From AC-49 sp963766605 (lineage in GTDB: Bacteria > Actinomycetota > Thermoleophilia > Solirubrobacterales > Solirubrobacteraceae): DNA of 64,000 bases. Position 1 is the first letter of the stretch, and the number at the start of each line of letters is the position of its first letter. The notes under the pieces are model-generated. The model made no database searches. It saw nothing but the letters and a program-made list of their open reading frames with translations, and was not told the origin of the DNA. Of this stretch, positions 46,409 through 53,907 are shown one piece after another. Location of the stretch: assembly GCA_963766605.1 (NCBI GenBank), contig CAVYAT010000001.1, forward strand, positions 620,001 through 684,000, written 5' to 3'. A program made the position numbers and the translations under genes.

Positions 46409-46993
46409 ATGGATGGTTACGGAGGGCCCGCCGGCAACGAGATCCTGACCAGCGCGACCGGGATCGTGCTCGCAGTCCTGCTGGTCGCCGAGGGCATCAC
46501 GATCATCGCGATCGGGAGCATGCGTGAAGCGCACATGTTCATCGGGATGGCGCTCATCCCTCCGGTGCTCGTCAAGCTCGGCAGCACCGGCTATCGCTTC
46601 ACGCGCTACTACATGGGCGCACGCGCGTACCGCAGCAAGGGCCCGCCCCCGCTCGGCCTGCGGCTGCTCGGCCCGCCGCTCGTGATCCTGACCGTCGTCG
46701 TGTTCGCCTCGGGCGTGGCACTGCTCGTCATGGGCCGCCGTTCGGACACGATCTTCACCGTCCACAAGGTCGGCTTCATCGCCTGGGGCGTGTGCTTCGG
46801 CGTTCACTTCCTCGCCCACTTGCCGCGCGTCGTGCACTCGATGACGACCGATTGGACGCCCGTCGCCCGTCGCCGCGTCACCGGTACCCAGGCCCGGCTG
46901 CTGCTGCTCGTCGCCTCGCTCGGCGGCGGCTTGGCGCTCGCGCTCGCCGTCCTGCCGACGATCACCGCCTGGCACGGCCACCACCACGGGTGA
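46409..46993 (+). CDS. Cytochrome b-like four-helix membrane protein
   Basis: 194 residues, about five membrane segments. Histidines sit in or next to helices (REAHMFIGMALIPP; TVHKVGFIAWGVCFGVHFLAHL), the arrangement of b-type haem proteins such as cytochrome b561/DUF4405 groups. It is the first gene of a six-gene operon with a flavin transferase, a ferric-reductase-like protein, a NuoF-like protein and a ferredoxin, so quinone or haem electron transfer is likely (inference). The stop overlaps the next start (GTGA). Confidence 0.75.
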   Translation: MDGYGGPAGNEILTSATGIVLAVLLVAEGITIIAIGSMREAHMFIGMALIPPVLVKLGSTGYRFTRYYMGARAYRSKGPPPLGLRLLGPPLVILTVVVFASGVALLVMGRRSDTIFTVHKVGFIAWGVCFGVHFLAHLPRVVHSMTTDWTPVARRRVTGTQARLLLLVASLGGGLALALAVLPTITAWHGHHHG

Positions 46994-47361
46994 CCCTGAA
47001 GATGGCTTCGCTCACTGACCGATCCGCCCGCCGTGACCGCGCGCTGCGCCGCGTGCGCCGCGCCACCTGGGGCACGGCCGCGGCCATTGTCGGGCTCGCT
47101 GCCGGCCTGTCGGTCGTCGCCGCACACGCGTTCAGGGGCCACAGCACGACATCAACCGCGATTCCACCGCGCCACGACACTCCACACCACCGCGTCAAGG
47201 TCCCAGGGCCGCAGTACATTCCGCCGATCGCCGCGCAACCGCTGGCTCCGCCCGAGAGCCCGCCGAGCGCCCCACAGCCGCCGCCCACGCCGCAGGCCGT
47301 TCCGACGCCGGCTCCCGTTCCCGTTCCCGCCCCCGCCCCGTCCGTCTCGGGTGGGTCATGA
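46990..47361 (+). CDS. Membrane-anchored Pro-rich protein of the redox operon
   Basis: About 123 residues from GTG 46990 (an ATG at 47002 is the alternative). A basic N-terminus, one membrane segment (TWGTAAAIVGLAAGLSVVAA), then an extracytoplasmic Pro/Ala-rich stalk (PSAPQPPPTPQAVPTPAP). No cofactor motif; it lacks the Ser-Gly-Ala-Thr type flavinylation site. Probably a spacer or scaffold reaching into the wall. Its stop overlaps the apbE start (ATGA). Confidence 0.65.
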   Translation: MTLKMASLTDRSARRDRALRRVRRATWGTAAAIVGLAAGLSVVAAHAFRGHSTTSTAIPPRHDTPHHRVKVPGPQYIPPIAAQPLAPPESPPSAPQPPPTPQAVPTPAPVPVPAPAPSVSGGS

Positions 47362-48287
47362 CCGTCGACCCGCTGACCGCGACGTGGGACGCGCTCGGAA
47401 CCTCCGCGAGCATCGTCGTCACGGATCCGCGCGCGCTCGCCCCGGCCCGCGCCGCCGTCGAGGCGCAGCTCGCCCAGATCGACGAGGCGTGCAGCCGCTT
47501 TCGCGACGACTCCGAACTGACCGCACTCAACGCGCGCGCCGGGCGCACGACCCGCATCGGCCCGCTGCTGCTCAACGCGATCGAGGTCGCGCTGCGCGCA
47601 GCGGTGCTGACGGACGGGATTGTGGACCCGACGATCGGGCGCGCGCTGATCGTCGCCGGCTACGACGGCGACTTCGCGCAGCTGCGGCCCGGCACTGCCC
47701 CGCGCATACCGGTCGCGCGGGCGACGGCCGGCTGGCAGGCGGTCGCCATCGACCGCCCCCGCGGCACGGTGCGCGTCCCCCACGGCGTGCTACTCGACCT
47801 CGGCGCGACGGCGAAGGCGCTCGCCGCCGACCGCGCCGCCGCCGCGGCCACCACCGCCGCGCGCAGCGGCGTGCTCGTCAATCTCGGCGGCGATCTCATC
47901 CTCGCCGGGCCGCCGCCGCCGGGCGGCTGGCTCGTCCGCGTCGCCGACGACCACCGCGCGGCGGCCGACGCGCCGTCGCAGACGATCGCGATCGCCGGCG
48001 GTGGCCTTGCCACCTCGAGCACCACGGTCCGGCACTGGGCCCCGGACGGTCACCACATCATCGACCCCCGAACCGGCCGGCCGGCCCGCTCGTGCTGGCG
48101 GACGGTCAGCGTCGCGGCACGGACGTGCGTCGACGCGAACATCGCGAGCACCGCCGCGATCGTCCTGGCGCGCCGGGCGCCGCACTGGCTCTCCGCGCGC
48201 GGTCTACCGGCGCGCCTGGTCACGACCGGCGGCGGGACGACAACGGTCGGCGGCTGGCCCGCCGAGCGAGAGGCGACGGCGGCGTGA
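47358..48287 (+). CDS. apbE: FAD:protein FMN transferase
   Basis: 309 residues, ApbE family. Transfers FMN from FAD onto a Thr/Ser of exported redox proteins. Motifs: DEACSRFRDDSELTALN, LLDLGATAKALAADRAA, NLGGDLILAG and HHIIDPRTGRPA (FAD/Mg2+ site). No lipobox or clear signal peptide is visible, unusual if it acts outside the membrane. It lies in the middle of the redox operon, with coupled junctions on both sides. No standard flavinylation motif was found in its neighbours. Confidence 0.92.
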   Translation: MTVDPLTATWDALGTSASIVVTDPRALAPARAAVEAQLAQIDEACSRFRDDSELTALNARAGRTTRIGPLLLNAIEVALRAAVLTDGIVDPTIGRALIVAGYDGDFAQLRPGTAPRIPVARATAGWQAVAIDRPRGTVRVPHGVLLDLGATAKALAADRAAAAATTAARSGVLVNLGGDLILAGPPPPGGWLVRVADDHRAAADAPSQTIAIAGGGLATSSTTVRHWAPDGHHIIDPRTGRPARSCWRTVSVAARTCVDANIASTAAIVLARRAPHWLSARGLPARLVTTGGGTTTVGGWPAEREATAA

Positions 48288-49393
48288 TCCTCGCCGCCAG
48301 CCACGGCCCATCGGCGCTCTGGTACGCGACGCGCGGCACGGGCGCCGTCACGCTCGTGATGCTGACAGCGAGCGTGGTGCTGGGCATCTCGGAGGTCCGC
48401 GCGTGGCGCCCGTTCGGGTCGCCGCGTTTCGCTGTCGCCTCGCTGCACCGCAGCCTGTCGTTGCTGGCCGTCGCGCTGCTCGCGGTCCACATCGCCACGA
48501 CGCTGCTCGACCCGTTCCCGCGGATCGCTGTCGCTGCGGCGGTCGTCCCGTTTGCGACCAGCTACCGGCCGCTGTGGGTTGGACTCGGCGCAATCGCGGC
48601 CGACCTGCTGCTGGCGGTCGTCGTGACGAGCCTCGCGCGCCGCCGCCTCGGCTACCGCACGTGGCTGGGCGTGCACTGGTGCGCGTACGCGTGCTGGCCG
48701 GTCGCGCTCCTGCACGGGCTCGGCAGCGGGTCGGACGCACGCACGGCGTGGATGCAGCTGCTGACGATCGGCTGCGTCGCCGCGGTCCTCGCCGCGCTGG
48801 CCGGCCGGCTGGCTGCCCCGCGCGTGTCGGTACGAACCCGTACCTGGACCGCCTCGGCCGCGGCGCTCGCGGTTCTTGTCGCATCGCTGTGGGCCAACCA
48901 GGGCCCGCTGGCCAAGGGCTGGGCTCGCCGCGCCGGCACGCCGAGCAGCGTGCTGAGCGCGTTTGCGCCCCACCGGGCGCTCGCCCCCATCGGGCCGCCG
49001 ACGGCACGGGCCCGGGCGGCGAACGTCCCGTTGCGGCCGTACTCGGGACGGGTCGCGGGAGTCATGAAGACCGGCACGAGCGCGGGCGGCATGGCGGTCG
49101 TCGACCTGAACCTGCACGTCGACACTGGCCACGACCGGCTGCTGCGAGTCCGGCTCGGCGGGAGTCCGATCGACGACGGCGGCGTGCAGCTCACGCGCAG
49201 CGCCGTGCGCCTCGGGTCGGCGGCGCACCCGAGTCGGTTCGCCGGCCGGGTCGAGGCGCTCAATGGCGGCCACATCCGGTCCGTGGTCGGCGACGCCGCC
49301 GGCCGCGCGCTGAGTCTCGACATCGGGATGGCGATCGACGGGCAGAACGTGTCCGGACGCGTCCGCGTCACACCGGTCGCAGGCGGCCCGTGA
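48284..49393 (+). CDS. Ferric-reductase-like transmembrane protein with an extracytoplasmic beta domain
   Basis: 369 residues from GTG 48284. Six membrane segments in the first ~200 residues with haem-ligand pairs H-x13-H (LHRSLSLLAVALLAVH) and H-x12-H (VHWCAYACWPVALLH), as in the ferric reductase/NOX membrane domain. Instead of a cytoplasmic FAD/NAD domain it ends, after one more helix, in a ~150-residue beta domain (GRVAGVMKTGTSAGGMAVV, VSGRVRVTP). The electron input must therefore come from another subunit, plausibly the NuoF-like protein and ferredoxin encoded next. Confidence 0.82.
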   Translation: MILAASHGPSALWYATRGTGAVTLVMLTASVVLGISEVRAWRPFGSPRFAVASLHRSLSLLAVALLAVHIATTLLDPFPRIAVAAAVVPFATSYRPLWVGLGAIAADLLLAVVVTSLARRRLGYRTWLGVHWCAYACWPVALLHGLGSGSDARTAWMQLLTIGCVAAVLAALAGRLAAPRVSVRTRTWTASAAALAVLVASLWANQGPLAKGWARRAGTPSSVLSAFAPHRALAPIGPPTARARAANVPLRPYSGRVAGVMKTGTSAGGMAVVDLNLHVDTGHDRLLRVRLGGSPIDDGGVQLTRSAVRLGSAAHPSRFAGRVEALNGGHIRSVVGDAAGRALSLDIGMAIDGQNVSGRVRVTPVAGGP

Positions 49394-50634
49394 CGCTTCC
49401 GCGATTGCTGACCGGCCTGCGCGCCGACCGCGCGCTGTCGCTGCACGAGCACGAGCGCGCACACGGCGTCCTGCCGCGGGTGACGGCGGGACTGATCGAC
49501 GCCGTCGATCAGTCCGGCCTGCGCGGCCGCGGTGGCGCGTCGTTCCCGGCCGGGCGCAAGCTGCGCAGCGTCGCCGACCGGCGCGGGCCGCGCATCGTGC
49601 TCGTCAACGGCGCCGAGGGCGAGCCGATGAGCACCAAGGACCGCGTCCTCCTGCACCTCGCGCCACACCTGGTGCTCGACGGCGCGATCGCGGCGGCCGA
49701 GGCGGTCGGGGCACGATCGATCGTCGTCGCCGTCCCCGGCGACGCCCAACCGGCGCTGCGCTCGGTTCGCCGCGCGGTGTCCGAGCGCCGCCGCCGCGGC
49801 ATCAAGGTCGCCCACGCCCCGGTCACGCACCTGTCCGGCGAGGAGACGGCGCTCATCAACCACCTGAACGGCGGACCGTGCCTTCCGACCAGCGGGCCAC
49901 GGCCGTTCGAGCGCGGGCTGCGCGGCCGGCCGACGCTCGTCCACAACCCGGAGACGTTCGCCCACATCGCGCTGATCCACCGCCATGGCCCGCAGTGGTT
50001 CCGCGAAGTCGGGCCGGCCGCCCACCCCGGCTCGGCGCTGGTCACGGTGGCGGGCGCGGTGCGCCGCGCCGGAGTGCGCGAGATCCCGTGCGGCCTGCCG
50101 TTGCGCGCGGCGCTCGACGACGCCGAGCTGTTGGAGCCCGTCCGCGCGGTGCTGGTCGGCGGCTTCCATGGGGTCTGGCTGCCTGACGACGCCGTCGACC
50201 GCGTGACGCTCGACGACGCGGCGCTGAGCCGGTTCGGGGGTGGGCTCGGGGCCGGCGTCATCGTCGCCCTCGGGGCGTCAGCGTGCCCGATCCTCGAGCT
50301 CGACCGCGTCGTTGGGTGGCTGTCAGCGCAGAGCGCCCGACAGTGTGGGCCGTGCTCCAATGGCCTGCCGGCACTCGCCGGGCTGATCGGCGCGATGGCG
50401 GGCGGTCGCGCACCGGCCGACGCTCATGAGCGCCTGCAGCACTGGAGCCGCGCCGTCGTGGGGCGCGGCGCGTGCAGCCTCCCCGACGGCGCAGTGCGCT
50501 TCCTGCGCAGCGGGACCGACGTGTTCGCGCAGGAGCTGGCCGATCACGCGGCCCACGGGCCGTGCTCGGCCTGCCGCCGGATTCCGACCCTGACCCTGAG
50601 CCGCGATCCGGCGGCGCAGCGAAACGCGGCATGA
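49390..50634 (+). CDS. NuoF-like NADH dehydrogenase flavoprotein
   Basis: 414 residues. FMN-binding GLRGRGGASFPAGRK and NGAEGEPMSTKDR, the NAD-site region, a soluble-ligand-binding-like segment and a C-terminal iron-sulfur region (QCGPCSNGLPAL, RGACSLPDG, HGPCSACR). NuoF family members oxidise NADH via FMN and a 4Fe-4S cluster. There is no nuoE or nuoG nearby, so it is not a complex I subunit here. It is coupled to the membrane haem protein and to the ferredoxin and probably feeds them electrons. Confidence 0.87.
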   Translation: MTLPRLLTGLRADRALSLHEHERAHGVLPRVTAGLIDAVDQSGLRGRGGASFPAGRKLRSVADRRGPRIVLVNGAEGEPMSTKDRVLLHLAPHLVLDGAIAAAEAVGARSIVVAVPGDAQPALRSVRRAVSERRRRGIKVAHAPVTHLSGEETALINHLNGGPCLPTSGPRPFERGLRGRPTLVHNPETFAHIALIHRHGPQWFREVGPAAHPGSALVTVAGAVRRAGVREIPCGLPLRAALDDAELLEPVRAVLVGGFHGVWLPDDAVDRVTLDDAALSRFGGGLGAGVIVALGASACPILELDRVVGWLSAQSARQCGPCSNGLPALAGLIGAMAGGRAPADAHERLQHWSRAVVGRGACSLPDGAVRFLRSGTDVFAQELADHAAHGPCSACRRIPTLTLSRDPAAQRNAA

Positions 50635-50852
50635 GCGAGCAACAGCGCCTGGTCATCGACCCGATCGCCTGCTCGGGGCACGGCGTGTGTGCCGAGCTGT
50701 TCCCGGAGTGGGTCGAGCTCGACGAGTGGGGCTATCCGATCATCGATCAGGGGCCTGTCCCCGAGCACCTGCTCGGGCACGCCCGGCGCGCCGTCGGCGG
50801 CTGCCCGAAGCTCGCGCTATGGCTGATGGCGACCGACGCCAACCGTCGCTAG
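50631..50852 (+). CDS. 3Fe-4S-type ferredoxin
   Basis: 73 residues. Cys14 and Cys20 in CSGHGVC plus Cys58 in GGCPKLAL: three ligands, the pattern of single-cluster 3Fe-4S ferredoxins. ATGA overlap with the NuoF-like gene. Last gene of the operon; it converges on the histidine kinase gene with a 4-base overlap. Confidence 0.9.
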   Translation: MSEQQRLVIDPIACSGHGVCAELFPEWVELDEWGYPIIDQGPVPEHLLGHARRAVGGCPKLALWLMATDANRR

Positions 50853-52084
50853 GACGCGACCTGCGCCAGGCGCAGCTCGAACCGTGCGCCCGGCCCGGGG
50901 AGCGCGCGCAGGTTGCCATGATCGGCCTCAGCGAGCGCGCGCGCCAGGTGCAGCCCGATCCCCGTGCCACCGGCCTGCGACGCCCCGCGCTCGAAGATCC
51001 GCTCCGCTGCGTCCGGCGCGATGCCGGGTCCGGCGTCCGTGACGATGACGATCGCCGCACGGCCGTCGAGACGCACACTGACCGCGACCGCGCCGGCGCC
51101 GTGGCGCAACGCGTTGTCGAGCAGGACATCGATGATCTGGCCAACCGTACCGCGCGACGCGCGAACGAGTGCGTTCTTGTCGGTGGTGACCTCGAACGCG
51201 CGCCGCGCCCTCGCCAACAGCGGCCGCCAGCGCTCTGCGTGCTCGTGCACCACGACCCCAAGGTTCACGACCTCGGGACGGTCCGCATCCGCTTGACGTG
51301 CGTAGGCGAGGAGGTCGGCGATCGTCGCCTCAAGGCGGTCAACCTCGCTCGCGGCGGCGGTCAGCTGCTCGTCGCGGTCGGCGGCGTCATCGGCCGCTTC
51401 GGCCGCTTCAATCCGTAGGCGCAGCGCGGTGAGCGGCGTGCGCAGCTGATGGGAGACGTTGGCCGAGACCTCGCGCTCGCGCGCGACGAGCTCTGCGATC
51501 CGCTCGGCGCTGCTATCGAGCCCGCGGGCGATCGCGTCGATCTCCGGAATGTCGAACGTTCCGGCGCGGACCGAGAAGTCGCCATCCCCCAACTGCTCCG
51601 AGCGCCGAGCGATCGCCTCCAACGGCCGTGCCAGGCGCCGGGCCTGAAGCAGCGCCAGGCCAACCGCGGTCACCACGGCGGCGATGCCGAGCGCAGCGAT
51701 CAGCAGCCACTCGCGGTAAAGGCGGTGGTTGAGCTCCGTGATCGGCGCCTGAGCCGACACCGTCGCCTCCAGCGCCGACCCCGAGCGCGCGGAGAGGATC
51801 GCCCCACCGAGCGACGGACCGGTGGTCACCTGCGCACCGTCCCGCGTCGTGACCGTGGCGCGATGGTGTGCCGGGATGAAACGGCGCAACAGCGCCGGCG
51901 TGATCGCGTCGTGTCGTTCGAGTCGATCGTCGATCGCGCTGGCGACAGCGTCGGCCTCGCGCTCCAGTCGGCTCGTCGTCTCCTGGTGCAGCCGCGCCGC
52001 CTCGACCGCGCCGAGCGGGACGCCGAGAATGATCACCGCGGCAAGCGCGATCGCGGCGGTCGAGAGGACAAGCCGACTGCGCAT
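50849..52084 (-). CDS. Two-component sensor histidine kinase
   Basis: 411 residues. Two membrane segments (about 7-29 and 125-147) enclose a ~95-residue extracytoplasmic sensor, then HAMP, HisKA with NVSHQLRTPLTAL (phospho-His), and HATPase with LLDNALRHG (N box), DAGPGI and GGTGIGLHLAR. It lies 9 bases downstream of its response regulator gene. Convergence with the redox operon suggests it may sense redox or flavin conditions, but this is only positional. Confidence 0.94.
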   Translation of the reverse strand: MRSRLVLSTAAIALAAVIILGVPLGAVEAARLHQETTSRLEREADAVASAIDDRLERHDAITPALLRRFIPAHHRATVTTRDGAQVTTGPSLGGAILSARSGSALEATVSAQAPITELNHRLYREWLLIAALGIAAVVTAVGLALLQARRLARPLEAIARRSEQLGDGDFSVRAGTFDIPEIDAIARGLDSSAERIAELVAREREVSANVSHQLRTPLTALRLRIEAAEAADDAADRDEQLTAAASEVDRLEATIADLLAYARQADADRPEVVNLGVVVHEHAERWRPLLARARRAFEVTTDKNALVRASRGTVGQIIDVLLDNALRHGAGAVAVSVRLDGRAAIVIVTDAGPGIAPDAAERIFERGASQAGGTGIGLHLARALAEADHGNLRALPGPGARFELRLAQVAS

Positions 52085-52093
52085 CGTGGCCGC

Positions 52094-52750
52094 TCAGGGC
52101 TCGAATCGCAGGCCGACGCCGCGAACAGTCACCAACCGACGCGCCTCGTCCCCGAGCTTGCGGCGCAGCCACGAGACGTGCATGTCGAGCGTCTTCGTCG
52201 AGCCGAACCAATTCTCGTCCCAGACCTCGGACATGATCCGTTCGCGCGTGACGACGCGGCCGGCCTCACGGACGAGCAGAGCGAGCAGGTCGAACTCCTT
52301 GGGCGACAGCTCGAGCTCCTCGTCGGCCCGCCACGCGCGGCGCGCCGCGACGTCGACCGTCACAGCACCGGCGCCGAAGCGCTCAGCGGTGGCCCGTCGA
52401 AGCTGCGAGCGCACGCGGGCGAGAAGCTCAGCGAGGCGAAACGGCTTGGTGACGTAGTCGTCGGCGCCGGCGTCGAGGCCGCCGACGGCGTCACGCTCAC
52501 CCTGGCGCGCGGTCAGGAACACGATCGGCACCGCCGGGCGCCCCTCACGCACCCGGCGACAGACCTCGAGTCCGTCGACCCCCGGCATGCCGATGTCGAG
52601 CAGCAGCAGATCGTGGTCACCACCGATCCCCGCCGCGACAGCGTCGCGGCCGCTGGCGACGGCTTCGACGTCGTAGCCCTCACGCTCCAGCGCGCGCACG
52701 AGCGGGACGCGGATGCCCTCATCGTCCTCGGCGAGCAGGATCAGTGCCAC
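52094..52750 (-). CDS. OmpR-family response regulator
   Basis: 218 residues. Receiver domain with acidic pair AEDDEG, phospho-Asp in LLLLDIGMPGVDG and conserved Lys in DYVTKPF. C-terminal winged helix (ELSPKEFDLLALLVREAGR, RLVTVRGVGLRFEP). First gene of the pair with the histidine kinase. The targets are unknown. Confidence 0.95.
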   Translation of the reverse strand: MALILLAEDDEGIRVPLVRALEREGYDVEAVASGRDAVAAGIGGDHDLLLLDIGMPGVDGLEVCRRVREGRPAVPIVFLTARQGERDAVGGLDAGADDYVTKPFRLAELLARVRSQLRRATAERFGAGAVTVDVAARRAWRADEELELSPKEFDLLALLVREAGRVVTRERIMSEVWDENWFGSTKTLDMHVSWLRRKLGDEARRLVTVRGVGLRFEP

Positions 52751-52799
52751 GGCGGGATGCTACGGCGCAGCCTCGCCGCGACGTGGCAGTCAGCGATCC

Positions 52800-52857
52800 A
52801 AGGTCTTGAAACCGGAGTCCGTGCAAGCAGACCGCGGGTTCGAATGCCGCCCCCTCG
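52800..52857 (+). repeat. tRNA-Ser 3' fragment E
   Basis: GTCTTGAAACCGGAGTCCGTG and the following T arm match fragments B and C, with small losses (one A missing beside the anticodon loop, GAATGCCG in the T stem). No arm block lies upstream. The aquaporin stop codon is at 52858, directly against it. Confidence 0.75.
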
Positions 52858-53676
52858 TCAGGTTTGGCCTGGTCGTCTCACCTCAGTCTCGAGGTCGCCT
52901 TGGGCGGCTCCGGATCCGGCGGCGCCGCCGCCGGGGCCTCGCAGGACGTAGGCGAAGGCGACGGCGATCAGCGCGCCGGTCAGCGGCCCGGCAACGTAGA
53001 CCCAGTAGTCGGTGAATTTGCCGCTTACGAGGTCGGGGCCGAACGTGCGCCCGGGGTTCATCGATGCTCCGGAGATCGGGCTGCCCCACAGGCCGGCGAG
53101 CGCGATGTAGGCGCCGACGCCGAGCGCGCCGAAGATGCCGATGTTCTGGGCACCGGATGCGGTCCCGAGGATGACGCTGAGCAGGCCCAAGGTGAGTACT
53201 GCTTCCATGAGGTAGCCCTGGCCGCCAGAGTAGCCGCCGGCCACGTAGTTCGAGCCGTACTGCGCGGACACGTCGACGACCTCGTACAGAAACAGCGCGG
53301 CGAGCGTGGCGCCGATGAGCTGGATGATGATGTAGCCGGGTACGCGTCGCCATGGGAAGTCGCCGCGCGCCGCGAACGCAATGCTGACCGCGGGGTTGAG
53401 GTGTGCTCCGGACACCTTGCCCATGAACAGGATGATCCCCATCACCATCAGGCCCGGGGCGACGACCGCGGCGGTGCGGCTGATCGTGTTCGGGAACGCC
53501 TGGCCCATCATCCCGCCGCCGGCGGCGACGAGCACGAGCAAGAACGTCCCGTAGAGCTCGGAGAACAGCCGTCGCCACTCCTGGCTGGGGTCCTGGAAGT
53601 CACGCATCGGCCCCGTGACGTCCCTGTCGATCCATCCCAGGACACCCGATTCGGCCTGCCTCAACTGATCGCTCAC
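52858..53676 (-). CDS. Aquaporin / MIP-family channel
   Basis: 272 residues, six membrane segments and two half-helices. First motif SGAHLNPAVS is intact. The second is SGASMNPGRTFGP, with NPG replacing NPA. An N-terminal extension of ~35 charged residues and an acidic C-terminal tail are present. The residues around the filter suggest a water-type rather than glycerol channel (inference). The gene is alone between tRNA fragments E and F. Confidence 0.9.
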   Translation of the reverse strand: MSDQLRQAESGVLGWIDRDVTGPMRDFQDPSQEWRRLFSELYGTFLLVLVAAGGGMMGQAFPNTISRTAAVVAPGLMVMGIILFMGKVSGAHLNPAVSIAFAARGDFPWRRVPGYIIIQLIGATLAALFLYEVVDVSAQYGSNYVAGGYSGGQGYLMEAVLTLGLLSVILGTASGAQNIGIFGALGVGAYIALAGLWGSPISGASMNPGRTFGPDLVSGKFTDYWVYVAGPLTGALIAVAFAYVLRGPGGGAAGSGAAQGDLETEVRRPGQT

Positions 53677-53828
53677 AACGCCGCTCCTTCCGAACGCCGG
53701 TGGCTACGAGGTTTCCAGACGAGTCACGCCCGGAATTCATATCGTCTACGCAACCCTTGCGACTAGAGGAGCGCCCTGTGAGCCCGGATCGTTCGCACGC
53801 GCGCCTCGCGACGTATCGGTGGGATCAC

Positions 53829-53895
53829 GTGTCCCGAAATATGTCCCGAACCCGGCAGAGGTAGCGGACCGCCGGTCCGAATCCCGACCCCTCCG
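53829..53895 (+). repeat. Attachment-like repeat F, collapsed
   Basis: Both TGTCCCGAA repeats (53830 and 53842) and GGCAG are present. Then about 85 bases of the block are missing, and the sequence jumps straight into a damaged tRNA-Ser T arm and acceptor end (CCGGTCCGAATCCCGACCCC). The arm proves the relationship to repeats A-C despite the deletion. Confidence 0.7.
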
Positions 53896-53907
53896 TCAGG
53901 TCGGCCG

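Noticed and set aside
47200..47350. CCG/CCC-rich low-complexity stretch
   Set aside because: Explained by the Pro-rich stalk of the redox-operon protein.
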